From positions 1 to 64,000 of the IMG/VR virus record IMGVR_UViG_3300028392_000034: a DNA stretch of 64,000 nucleotides, one strand, 5' to 3'. The stretch comes from a virus. Below the pieces are notes generated by a model. It saw only the letters and a program-made list of their open reading frames with translations, was not told the origin of the DNA and did no database searches. The position numbers and the translations under genes are program-made. This document shows, piece after piece, positions 9,801 through 16,812 of this stretch (positions within the stretch are counted from its first letter, which is position 1; each line of letters starts with the position of its first letter).

Positions 9801-9895
9801 CTGGACAATACGGACACGCCGGCAAAATGAAAGAAGTCTCCAAGGATGTTAGCTTTTTGGACCGACTCAAAGAACTTTCCGGAATGAAGAAGTAA
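6881..9895 (+). CDS. Large probable virion protein (1004 residues), internal-head candidate
   Basis: A 1004-residue protein directly after the terminase, behind its own late promoter. Recurring segments LFESW, YFESW and IFEAW, and several Leu/Ile-x-Glu sites, could be prohead-protease cuts. Residues around 465-525 form a Gly/Ala-rich hydrophobic stretch, and a second glycine-zipper-like segment (GTALGGIGGALVGGPAG and onward) lies near 730; such segments can insert in membranes. The last 200 residues are polar and Pro-rich. The size, late promoter and position beside gp17 suggest a head or ejection protein, but no family was recognised. Confidence 0.75.
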   Translation: MADITPARKLFDLLVSRDFDPEMLDSSGKPAADPAETEIYSFDFRAQSGKDYGTVVIMLGDDNDLEVYCSDNVGRSMEGDDKNDWFAFLEQLKNFAVRNFMTFGIKNLNRLRYSMQGQAAIKEGLFESWTGNRTTSWNGAPTEARLMIRHKKNIAEGDARFRYIESLFIETADSERYKLPFTSLTAGRAMLEHVRQGGRPYDARGNHISEIVTELAVLSRFRRANQGQIFEGDTQQLVEQVKEYQSNLQRSLKGLGTRTGYTTYFESWSPAEISEQDVVIESLKNLFVKQSIDTRIESALPLLAKIQQQGTEMKEANIFEAWVERLAEGTWALPDTPEKQDQLIELLSTDLPVGADATNATEQLYDLVGDDELFDQLGELADRDANADARQVIMDRLQELSDFPEVRAVLDQLQIDATAEMNPPEATNPADLEQTDEAMFPGSAIGDKLRDFKRKQGQSGSAKFAMGMMPAAGAGAMAGSTMATTAVGASALFAPALGAGALGGAAAALGGFLTYKGLNWLAQKLFGTKEEALAFADAHLKAAGSGQPQFEFQGKTYPVKINSPQEAQQLLRKIRVLQSQIDESDLNSLRRTAGLTENVLTDSTGSTFQHILDTFKRDVRDFKETGEVSDELHNALYDYYFDDMPYGTKKARDGDPYEWVADRFGADLGIDGYGGNSPGIPDSDYGMERESVGDYADEYQDSLSGILKIAGVPAKPRPAPEYDHADMEEGLIGTALGGIGGALVGGPAGARIGASLGNAIGNAMGSDDKTTDEAVMVNPGTTIMNPDTEKMANPELEKHNTWQKQDAEADKIKWGGGGVPAKTSAPQKSGLAAKSGDVIDVDAKEVEEGDIPSEFVSGARGQPTPLDVINYKDYTSDMKSNFGQDWKPDPKPTGPYDTAKLGSPRYSQPPAEESIDPTNPRDYEIPAIQRKGQEPLTAKDIEQKDRKAEFDYYQRAHGRPHPDSATEESRSPLAGQYGHAGKMKEVSKDVSFLDRLKELSGMKK

Positions 9896-9914
9896 TTCTG
9901 CAATTAGAACAACC

Positions 9915-9936
9915 GCGTCATAAATACACTTGACGC
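9915..9936 (+). promoter_or_regulatory. Inverted repeat enclosing a late-promoter core
   Basis: GCGTCA (9915-9920) and TGACGC (9931-9936) form a perfect inverted repeat around the loop TAAATACACT. The loop contains the TAAATA core at 9921-9926. This lies about 130 bases before gp32. A TTGACG/TATACT pair with 17-base spacing (9930-9958) follows, overlapping the next hairpin, so promoter assignment here is uncertain. Confidence 0.45.
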
Positions 9937-9944
9937 TGAGAAAT

Positions 9945-9980
9945 AAAGCGTATATACTACACATGTGTATGCGCTTTTTC
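9945..9980 (+). terminator. Probable Rho-independent terminator after the 1004-residue gene
   Basis: AAAGCGTATA (from 9945) can pair with TATGCGCTTT (ending near 9977), allowing one G-U pair. The intervening bases include the palindrome ACACATGTGT, and the stem runs into five T residues. It would end transcripts from the large virion gene before gp32. Confidence 0.55.
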
Positions 9981-9993
9981 TATTCAGCATCAC

Positions 9994-10053
9994 AGGCAAC
10001 TCAAATCTAAATTTTTAGATAGGCAACATAGTAACTAAACTTTGAAAGGCAAC
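9994..10053 (+). promoter_or_regulatory. gp32 leader with three AGGCAAC repeats
   Basis: AGGCAAC occurs at 9994-10000, 10021-10027 and 10047-10053, about 26 bases apart. The last copy overlaps the Shine-Dalgarno before the gp32 ATG at 10059. A small hairpin ATCTAAA/TTTAGAT (10005-10020) lies between copies one and two. T4 gp32 represses its own translation by binding its leader; these repeats are candidate sites for comparable control. Confidence 0.45.
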
Positions 10054-10058
10054 TAACT

Positions 10059-11063
10059 ATGGCATCATTAGCAGACATCCGTGCGAGACTCGCACAATCA
10101 GAAGGTAACAAACAAGGCGGCAACTCCACCGGTGGCGATAATGCAATTTATCCACACTGGAACATGGAAGAAGGCGCAAGCGCAACACTCCGATTCCTCC
10201 CAGACGGCAACACCAAGAACACATTCTTTTGGCAAGAACGAGCAATGATTCGTTTGCCATTCAATGGCGTCAAAGGTGAAATGGAATCCAAACAAGTATA
10301 TGTGCAAGTCCCTTGCGTGGAAATGTGGCAAGAAACTTGTCCTGTGCTGACAGAAGTTCGCACTTGGTTCAAGGACAAGAGCCTTGAAGAAATGGGTCGT
10401 AAGTATTGGAAAAAACGCAGTTACATTTTCCAAGGCTTTGTTCGTGAGAATCCACTAGGCGACGACAAGACTCCAGAAAATCCAATCCGTAGATTCATTA
10501 TTGGTCCACAAATCTTTACCACTATCAAGGGTGCATTGATGGATCCTGAGTTGGAAGAATTGCCAACAGACTACCTGCGTGGATTAGACTTCCGCATCAG
10601 CAAAGGTAGCAAAGGCGGCTTTGCTGACTACAACGGATCAAAGTGGGCTCGCAAAGAGACAGCACTCACTGAAGCCGAACAAGCAGCCATTGAAAAGCAT
10701 GGCCTGTTTGACTTGAGCACATTTATGCCCAAGAAGCCCGGTGAAGTTGAACTCAAGGTAATCAAAGAAATGTTTGAAGCAAGTGTTGATGGACAGAGTT
10801 ACGACACAGAACGTTGGGGTCAGTATTTCCGTCCAGCTGGTGTTAATGCTCCAGCAGGCAGTGCTACACCAGCGCCAGCAACAGCCGTTGTTGATGGACA
10901 CGGTGATGTTCACGAAGTTGAAGCCAAGTCAGCACCCGCAACAGCGGCATCAAGTGATTTTGATGATGAGCCAGCAGTGGCCAGTGCTCCAGTAGTGGCC
11001 AAGCCATCTTCAGACAAAGCTCAAGACATCTTGGCAATGATTAGGGCCCGTCAAAAAGCGTAA
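10059..11063 (+). CDS. 32: Single-stranded DNA-binding protein (T4 gp32-like)
   Basis: A 334-residue protein (T4 gp32 has 301). The core has hallmark segments of marine T4-like gp32: PHWNMEEGASATLRFLPDG, WQERAMIRLPFNG, a Cys pair near residues 87-95 in the zinc-site region, and FIIGPQIF. It ends with an Ala/Pro-rich linker, an acidic DFDDE patch and a terminal helix (DKAQDILAMIRARQ) likely to contact partner proteins. It coats ssDNA in replication, recombination and repair. An unusual repeat-bearing leader precedes it and a sulfotransferase-like gene follows four bases later. Confidence 0.92.
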   Translation: MASLADIRARLAQSEGNKQGGNSTGGDNAIYPHWNMEEGASATLRFLPDGNTKNTFFWQERAMIRLPFNGVKGEMESKQVYVQVPCVEMWQETCPVLTEVRTWFKDKSLEEMGRKYWKKRSYIFQGFVRENPLGDDKTPENPIRRFIIGPQIFTTIKGALMDPELEELPTDYLRGLDFRISKGSKGGFADYNGSKWARKETALTEAEQAAIEKHGLFDLSTFMPKKPGEVELKVIKEMFEASVDGQSYDTERWGQYFRPAGVNAPAGSATPAPATAVVDGHGDVHEVEAKSAPATAASSDFDDEPAVASAPVVAKPSSDKAQDILAMIRARQKA

Positions 11064-11066
11064 CAA

Positions 11067-11726
11067 ATGCTATCGCATTTAGATCGCGTTTTGTTTCCAG
11101 ACCGCTGTGAGGTAATTGAAATCATACCCTCACAGCGGTATGTCTATGTTATTTTTAAAAATGGACATACTAGTTTCTTTACGCCACAAAAAAAGAACAA
11201 CTGGCCAATACGTATCAATCAACAGATTCGACGAATCAACACAATTGATGTAATCATACGAAATCCTCAAGATCGATTAATTTCAGGAATCAACACATTT
11301 ATACAACACACCGTGAGAGATAATCCTGCGCTTGATCCGGTTACAGTAGAATGGTTCGCATTGAATTACATATCGTTGAATCGCCATTATGCTTCACAGT
11401 TTGTGTGGTTATTAAATTTAGCAAGGTATTTGAATCCCAATACCACGTTGAACTTGTTGCCAATGGCGGCCATCGGAGAACTCACAGGAAGAGATTCAAA
11501 GCCCGAAGGTGTGCTTCCGGCTAACACAGAACTAATAAAACGAATCTCATCAGTGAAAAACAACAACATGTATCAGCGTATCGATGCAGTGATATTTGAT
11601 TGTATTGGACAGTCGTTGACTTGGCAACAGTTATTACAACGGATAAAAACCGCTGATCCTACAGCATACGAGTATGTGATTGAGTATGCACAACAGATTT
11701 TAAATCCAACCTATGTATTGTCCTAG
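11067..11726 (+). CDS. Sulfotransferase-family-like protein
   Basis: A 219-residue protein. The segment YVIFKNGHTSFF resembles the 5'-phosphosulfate loop (K-N-x-x-S/T-S) of sulfotransferases, VIIRNPQDRLISGIN resembles the 3'-phosphate-binding region (R-x-P-x-x-R-x-x-S), and NRHYASQFVWLL resembles the RHxxPQ segment of the family. The cofactor would be PAPS. It overlaps the next radical SAM gene by 14 bases and opens a four-gene cassette. The family call rests on motif resemblance; the acceptor substrate is unknown. Confidence 0.6.
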   Translation: MLSHLDRVLFPDRCEVIEIIPSQRYVYVIFKNGHTSFFTPQKKNNWPIRINQQIRRINTIDVIIRNPQDRLISGINTFIQHTVRDNPALDPVTVEWFALNYISLNRHYASQFVWLLNLARYLNPNTTLNLLPMAAIGELTGRDSKPEGVLPANTELIKRISSVKNNNMYQRIDAVIFDCIGQSLTWQQLLQRIKTADPTAYEYVIEYAQQILNPTYVLS

Positions 11727-12588
11727 ACTAGATCATTTTGTTCGTTTCAACAGCAACGGCACAGTTAGTCGCTGTGGACACATGGTCAACGCACCAGAAT
11801 TTGCCACGCTTGAAGCAATGGAATCCAGTGAGTGGCTGGTCAATACCAAACATTTGATGAGTAGTGGACAATGGCCTGACGAATGTATACGTTGTGAAGA
11901 AACTGAACCTGACAGCATACGAGCGTATGCAACAGAGTTAGACCATCAAACTGAACAGAAAGATTATTTACAAGTAGGTGGTGTGTTGGACAATCTGTGC
12001 AATGCCGCTTGCCAAACATGCAATCAAAATCTCAGCAGTAGAATCGGCAGCTTAGCCGGACCTGTATTTCCAATTATCAATAATACGGATCAATTCTGGC
12101 AATTGCCACAAGAACGAATTATGCATTTAGATATCAATGGCGGCGAGCCCAGTTATAGTAAAAACTATAAACGACTGTTGAAAAATTTGCCACCTAATTT
12201 AAAAACGCTCAGATTAAATACAAATTGTAGCACAGTATTAACTGAACTAGTTGATATAGCCCGCAGTGGCATCGAAGTTACAGTCACAGTAAGTTGTGAC
12301 GGCATCGGCACAGTGCATGACTTTGTGCGCTGGCCTATACCTTGGCAAGATTTTTATCGTAATTTAATGACCTATAAAACAATGCCAGTCACATTGAATT
12401 TGTGGACAACAGTCAGTGTGTTGAATGTAGATGACTTGCCCAACATTCAAAAATTTGCCTTAGAGCACAGCATTGATCACAGTTATGCTTACTTAAAAAC
12501 GCCCGTTGAGTTGAGTGTTGATAATACTGACATTCCTGCTAGAGATGCATATATAGCAAAACAAAAACAACTAAGAGGCATAGTATGA
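11713..12588 (+). CDS. Radical SAM protein (copy 2 of 5)
   Basis: A 291-residue protein, the shortest of the five. The CxxxCxxC motif is C96-C100-C103 (CNAACQTC) and GGEP is at 143-146. N-terminal cysteines C3, C21, C58 and C61 follow the auxiliary-site pattern seen in the copies at 4187 and 13121. It overlaps the sulfotransferase-like gene by 14 bases and the SDR gene by ATGA, so the cassette is probably translated as one unit. The reaction is unknown; family members use a 5'-deoxyadenosyl radical to modify peptides, sugars or other small molecules. Confidence 0.9.
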   Translation: MYCPRLDHFVRFNSNGTVSRCGHMVNAPEFATLEAMESSEWLVNTKHLMSSGQWPDECIRCEETEPDSIRAYATELDHQTEQKDYLQVGGVLDNLCNAACQTCNQNLSSRIGSLAGPVFPIINNTDQFWQLPQERIMHLDINGGEPSYSKNYKRLLKNLPPNLKTLRLNTNCSTVLTELVDIARSGIEVTVTVSCDGIGTVHDFVRWPIPWQDFYRNLMTYKTMPVTLNLWTTVSVLNVDDLPNIQKFALEHSIDHSYAYLKTPVELSVDNTDIPARDAYIAKQKQLRGIV

Positions 12589-13124
12589 AAATAGCAATCA
12601 CTGGTCACACCGCCGGCATAGGTCAAGCTCTTGCTGAAGAATATCAACTCATGGGTTATGAAATTGTAGGTCTTAGTCAACGTGACGGCAACAATATTCG
12701 CAACACCGTTAAGATTTGTGATCAAATTGAACCGTGTGATGTTTTTGTTAACAACGCACAAGCCGGATATGCACAGACCGAGTTGTTGTTTGAAATGGCA
12801 CAACGCTGGTCGGGCACCGGCAAACAGATTATTGTGATCAGCACAATGATGACTCAAGAACCTGTGTCGTCGTTGACTGGACTAGACATGGATCATTATC
12901 GTTTGCAAAAAGTTACATTAGAAGAAGCTGTGCGTCAAATACGACATCGTCGACTCAAAGTAAAGATCGTAGTAGTTCGTCCTGGTAACATTGCCACAAA
13001 CTTGGATAAAACAGTGCCACCTGCCGCCGATGTCGATAACTGGGCTAAAACCTTATTGGGTCTATTAGATATGGCCGCAAAAAACAATCTTAGAATTCCA
13101 GATATTTCTTTAGGACCGGTATGA
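12585..13124 (+). CDS. Short-chain dehydrogenase/reductase-like protein
   Basis: A 179-residue Rossmann-fold protein. The NAD(P)-binding TGxxxGIG is at residues 6-13, NNA at 56-58, and the catalytic Ser86, Tyr105 and Lys109 (YRLQK) fit the SDR triad. It is shorter than typical SDRs (about 250) and lacks part of the C-terminal substrate region, although the RPGNIATNL segment after the core is present. It is joined by ATGA overlaps to radical SAM genes on both sides, suggesting one pathway. Substrate unknown. Confidence 0.85.
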   Translation: MKIAITGHTAGIGQALAEEYQLMGYEIVGLSQRDGNNIRNTVKICDQIEPCDVFVNNAQAGYAQTELLFEMAQRWSGTGKQIIVISTMMTQEPVSSLTGLDMDHYRLQKVTLEEAVRQIRHRRLKVKIVVVRPGNIATNLDKTVPPAADVDNWAKTLLGLLDMAAKNNLRIPDISLGPV

Positions 13125-14275
13125 CCCCCAAAGATATATTAACCAACAAGAATTTTTGCCCAATGCCATGGACTGGGTTGATGTATAACGTTGATGGCAA
13201 AGTAAAAAATTGTATTCGCAGTGATTTTACAACCGGTGGTCTAGGCAATATCAAAGACAACACCATTGAAGAAATACTGTTAGGACCTGTCAATGTTACC
13301 AAACAAACTAATATAATCAATAACCAGCCGGCTGCTGGCTGTCATACTTGTTACGATTTAGAACATGGTAAAGAAGGTTTTGATATTATCAGTGATAGAA
13401 TTTTCTACATACGAGAATTCAAACAAACCCCATTGGATACTTATCGACCCAATAATTTTAATCTACAAACCATTGATGTTCGGTGGACCAATTTGTGTAA
13501 TCTTGCTTGTGTATATTGTGGCCCTGTGTTTAGTAGTCGTTGGGCAGACGAATTGGGTAAAAAAATATCACAACCAACCGAACAACAGCAACAGGATTTC
13601 AGAGACTACATTTATCAACACGCCAAGAATCTCAAACATGTATACCTAGCCGGTGGCGAACCCTTGTTGATGAAGGAAAATTTAAAACTACTTCGAGAAT
13701 TAAACCCAGACGTTAATCTTAGGATAAACACAAATCTTAGCAAGGTTGATACAGGAGTGTTTGATGCAGTATGCCAATTCAAAAATGTTCATTGGACAGT
13801 GAGTGCAGAAACCATAGAAGATGAATTTGAATACATACGATTCGGCGGTAAGTGGCAGGATTTTTTAGACAATCTAAACACAATTAGAAAACTTGACCAT
13901 AAGATAAGTTTCAACATGCTATGGTTTCTTTTAAATTATGACTCGGTATTTGGATATGTAGACTACCTTAAAGGTCTAGGATTCCATAATAATAGTTTTG
14001 TCATTGGTGCGTTACTCACTCCTGATTACCTAAATATTAGACATTTACCAGAAAATGTGTTAAACTCGTTAAAGTTAAAATTACAATCAAAGATCAACGA
14101 AAATCCAGGGTACCTACTTGAAGATAGTTATCGGAATATGTTGCATTACATTGAGCAACCAATTGAGAAGAATTTAACAAATTCATTTGAACAATTGGCA
14201 ACAATGGATCAACGGCGTGGAGTAGACAGCAGTAAAATTTTTACAGAATTATACAAACTTAAAGAAGGAAAGTAA
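13121..14275 (+). CDS. Radical SAM protein with N-terminal auxiliary cysteine cluster (copy 3 of 5)
   Basis: A 384-residue protein. The CxxxCxxC motif is C126-C130-C133 (CNLACVYC), with a GGEP motif near 178-181. Auxiliary cysteines C13, C31, C74 and C77 precede the core. The N-terminal block (FCPMPWTGL, then GNIKDNTIEEILLG) aligns with the 4187 protein (FLCAAPWRGL, then GNLNSQTIEEILHG), so these two are paralogues. It closes the cassette and is followed two bases later by uvsX. Substrate unknown. Confidence 0.9.
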   Translation: MTPKDILTNKNFCPMPWTGLMYNVDGKVKNCIRSDFTTGGLGNIKDNTIEEILLGPVNVTKQTNIINNQPAAGCHTCYDLEHGKEGFDIISDRIFYIREFKQTPLDTYRPNNFNLQTIDVRWTNLCNLACVYCGPVFSSRWADELGKKISQPTEQQQQDFRDYIYQHAKNLKHVYLAGGEPLLMKENLKLLRELNPDVNLRINTNLSKVDTGVFDAVCQFKNVHWTVSAETIEDEFEYIRFGGKWQDFLDNLNTIRKLDHKISFNMLWFLLNYDSVFGYVDYLKGLGFHNNSFVIGALLTPDYLNIRHLPENVLNSLKLKLQSKINENPGYLLEDSYRNMLHYIEQPIEKNLTNSFEQLATMDQRRGVDSSKIFTELYKLKEGK

Positions 14276-14277
14276 TC

Positions 14278-15336
14278 ATGGCAAAACCATTTGATATAAG
14301 CAAGTTCCGCAAGGACATCACCAAAAGCATTGAAGGCCTAAGTATTGGTTTCAATGATCCAACTGATTGGATCTCAACAGGCAATTTTGCCTTGAACTAT
14401 CTTATCAGTGGAGACTTTAATCGAGGTATTCCACTGGGCAAGATTACAGTATTTGCCGGTGAGTCTGGTGCAGGAAAAAGCTATATTTGTTCAGGCAACA
14501 TTGTTAAGAACGCACAAGAGCAAGGTATCTTTGTCATCTTGGTTGATACAGAAAACGCACTAGACGAAACATGGCTACATGCGCTTGGTGTAGATACCGG
14601 TGCAGACAAGTTACTTAAATTAAACATGAGTATGATTGATGACGTTGCCAAGGCTATTTCAACATTCATGATTGATTACAAAGCTCTACCAGATGGTGAG
14701 CGCATGAAGGTATTATGGGTTATCGACTCATTGGGCATGTTGTTGACTCCAACTGATGTGAATCAATTTGAAGCCGGTGACATGAAAGGTGATATGGGTC
14801 GTAAGCCCAAAGCACTAACAAGTCTTGTTCGTAATTCAGTCAACATGTTTGGTGGCTTCAATGTTGGAATGGTTTGTACGAATCACACCTACGCAAGCCA
14901 GGATATGTTTGACCCAGATGATAAGATTTCAGGTGGCCAAGGCTTTATCTATGCATCAAGTATTGTTGTTGCTATGAAGAAAATGAAACTCAAAGAAGAT
15001 GAAGAAGGTAACAAAATCTCTGAAGTAATGGGTATCCGTGCTGGATGTAAGGTAATGAAAACTCGTTATGCTAAACCATTTGAAGGTATGCAGGTTAAGA
15101 TTCCGTATGAAACAGGCATGAACCCTTATAGTGGATTGACTGATCTAGCAGAGAAAAAAGGTATACTTAAGAAAGATGGCAATCGTTTGATGTTTGTTAC
15201 CAGCGAAGGTGAGATAATTAAACAGTTCCGTAAGGCTTGGGAATCCAACGAAGATGGTTGCTTGGACAAAGTAATGACAGATTTTAAAAATCAGAAAGAA
15301 ACAGTAACCACTGAAGAAACCGCAACGGAGGAATAA
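14278..15336 (+). CDS. uvsX: UvsX, RecA-like recombinase
   Basis: A 352-residue recombinase. Walker A is GESGAGKS at residues 61-68, followed by VILVDTENALDE. The Walker B-type strand is VLWVIDSLG, and FGGFNVGMVCTNHTY and SGGQGFIYASSIVV fit the RecA/UvsX core. It forms filaments on ssDNA for strand exchange and recombination-dependent replication. A GGAAAG Shine-Dalgarno precedes the ATG. It is followed by an acidic protein and UvsY, a grouping consistent with a recombination operon. Confidence 0.95.
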   Translation: MAKPFDISKFRKDITKSIEGLSIGFNDPTDWISTGNFALNYLISGDFNRGIPLGKITVFAGESGAGKSYICSGNIVKNAQEQGIFVILVDTENALDETWLHALGVDTGADKLLKLNMSMIDDVAKAISTFMIDYKALPDGERMKVLWVIDSLGMLLTPTDVNQFEAGDMKGDMGRKPKALTSLVRNSVNMFGGFNVGMVCTNHTYASQDMFDPDDKISGGQGFIYASSIVVAMKKMKLKEDEEGNKISEVMGIRAGCKVMKTRYAKPFEGMQVKIPYETGMNPYSGLTDLAEKKGILKKDGNRLMFVTSEGEIIKQFRKAWESNEDGCLDKVMTDFKNQKETVTTEETATEE

Positions 15337-15338
15337 CA

Positions 15339-15596
15339 ATGACAGTTGAATTAGCAAATGAAATTTGGTCAGAACTTAAAAGATATGTCAACACAGTAGA
15401 TCGTGATGAAGCGGCAGAAACATTGGTATCGGTCCTAATTGACAACGATGTCAGTGCCGACGAGATCAAAGCAGTTTTTAAAACCGACAGTGACGTTAAA
15501 AAAGCATTGACCAGTTACCTCAAAGAGCATGATGAAATTGAAGAGGAAGAAGTCGACGACGAAGATTACGACGAAGACGAAGACTGGGAAAACTAA
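15339..15596 (+). CDS. Small acidic protein between uvsX and uvsY
   Basis: An 85-residue protein with a GGAGG Shine-Dalgarno. The first 60 residues look helical (ANEIWSELKRYVNTVDRDEAAETLV). The C-terminal 25 are almost all Asp and Glu, a DNA-mimic-like tail. The stop overlaps the next start (TAATG), so it is probably made together with UvsY. Acidic tails often bind basic DNA-binding proteins or occupy their DNA sites; a modulator of recombination is an inference. No family recognised. Confidence 0.85.
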   Translation: MTVELANEIWSELKRYVNTVDRDEAAETLVSVLIDNDVSADEIKAVFKTDSDVKKALTSYLKEHDEIEEEEVDDEDYDEDEDWEN

Positions 15597-16048
15597 TGTG
15601 GTATAGCAAAGTTGTAGCGGATCTAGGTAATATTCCAGATTTTATCACACATTACGAACACGAACTTGACGAAGCCAAACGCGACTGTCGAGTTGGTGGA
15701 CTTGTTGAAAAAAATATTACAGCTTTGCCAGGCCTTACAGAACATAGGTTTAACCAGTTGCAAGAAGTTGAAGCAGTGTTAAATTACCTCAATATACAAC
15801 TACGCAAAATACGACGCAAGCACTTTCAAAAATATCTTGAAGGGTACGCTCGAGCATTGACAAGTCGTGATGCTGAAAAGTATGTTGATGGCGAAGACGA
15901 AGTCATTGAATTTGAAACCTTAATCAACGAAGTTGCACTGTTACGTAATCGATACTTGGGCATTCTTAAAGGAATGGAAAGTAAGAACTTTATGCTGGGA
16001 CACATTGTGAGATTACGAGCCGCCGGTATGGAGGATGTTCAAGTATAA
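15596..16048 (+). CDS. uvsY: UvsY-like recombination mediator
   Basis: A 150-residue protein, close to T4 UvsY (137). The C-terminal half (YVDGEDEVIEFETLINEV, then LRNRYLGILKGMESKNFML) fits the UvsY pattern of a Tyr-x-Asp-Gly segment followed by helices ending in a short basic tail. UvsY loads UvsX onto gp32-coated ssDNA. The call rests on that pattern plus location two genes after uvsX, with TAATG overlaps on both sides. Confidence 0.72.
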   Translation: MWYSKVVADLGNIPDFITHYEHELDEAKRDCRVGGLVEKNITALPGLTEHRFNQLQEVEAVLNYLNIQLRKIRRKHFQKYLEGYARALTSRDAEKYVDGEDEVIEFETLINEVALLRNRYLGILKGMESKNFMLGHIVRLRAAGMEDVQV

Positions 16049-16794
16049 TGTTTGCACATCCTGGCGACAGCCATCAACACAGTCTTGAAACACTACGTCA
16101 GTTGTATGAGTATGATGATTTCATGCTGAGTATACGCAACATGATTGATCTTGGATGTGGCTCTGGTGACGATTTGGTATGGTGGGCGACCCGAACAACT
16201 CGCGACGATCCCCAGCCGCTGAACATCAAATGTCACGGCATTGATCTAGGTGGAAACTCATTGGTTGTTAACGAACATGAAAATATTACCTATCAACAGT
16301 GTAATTTTGAAGATACATTAACTGTTCCAGATGGTGGATTTGATATACTATGGTGCCACGATGCATTTCAGTATGCTGTTAACCCAATACAAACTCTCAG
16401 CAATTGGTGGCATATTGCCAGCCCAGGCGGTATGCTGTCACTGACTGTACCAGTGACTCAACAAATACATCGTCGACAACTTAGTTATGTGTTGCCCAAT
16501 GGACATTACTATCATTACACCATGGTCAGTCTCATGTATATGTTGGCCACAGCCGGATGGGATTGTGGTGCTGGGTTTTTTAAACAAACACTCACTGAGC
16601 CGTGGATACATGCGGTGGTTTATAAAAGTGCTCAACCTCCTCAAAACCCACGTGATATCAATTGGAACACATTGGTAGAGCTTAATCTTTTACCCCAGTC
16701 TGCTGTAAAAAGCATTTATGCTCACAGTGCTTTAAGACAACAAGATTTAGTTATTCCTTGGATTGACGGCAGTTTATTGAGCATGGCCGTTTAA
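16048..16794 (+). CDS. Class I SAM-dependent methyltransferase
   Basis: A 248-residue protein. The SAM-binding motif I is IDLGCGSGDD near residues 32-41, and the motif IV/V region is FDILWCHDAFQYAVNP followed by SPGGMLSLTVP, typical of the Methyltransf_11/25 group that acts on small molecules. The start overlaps the uvsY stop (TAATG). The next gene is a cytidylyltransferase-cupin fusion, so a sugar or small-molecule substrate is more likely than DNA, but this is inference. Confidence 0.85.
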   Translation: MFAHPGDSHQHSLETLRQLYEYDDFMLSIRNMIDLGCGSGDDLVWWATRTTRDDPQPLNIKCHGIDLGGNSLVVNEHENITYQQCNFEDTLTVPDGGFDILWCHDAFQYAVNPIQTLSNWWHIASPGGMLSLTVPVTQQIHRRQLSYVLPNGHYYHYTMVSLMYMLATAGWDCGAGFFKQTLTEPWIHAVVYKSAQPPQNPRDINWNTLVELNLLPQSAVKSIYAHSALRQQDLVIPWIDGSLLSMAV

Positions 16795-16799
16795 CGGGC

Positions 16800-16807
16800 T
16801 ATAAATA
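16800..16807 (+). promoter_or_regulatory. Late promoter (TATAAATA, exact T4 consensus)
   Basis: Exact TATAAATA five bases before the ATG at 16813, which places the expected +1 at the start codon itself. Confidence 0.75.
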
Positions 16808-16812
16808 TTTGC

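Noticed and set aside
9930-9958. TTGACG/TATACT sigma70 promoter for gp32
   Set aside because: Spacing is ideal (17), but the -10 lies inside the probable terminator hairpin and the -35 inside the inverted repeat, so I did not list it as a separate feature.
9350-9964. A 204-codon open frame on the minus strand
   Set aside because: It lies antisense to the well-supported 1004-residue gene and its terminator, has odd composition (many Phe, Cys and Arg residues) and no promoter.
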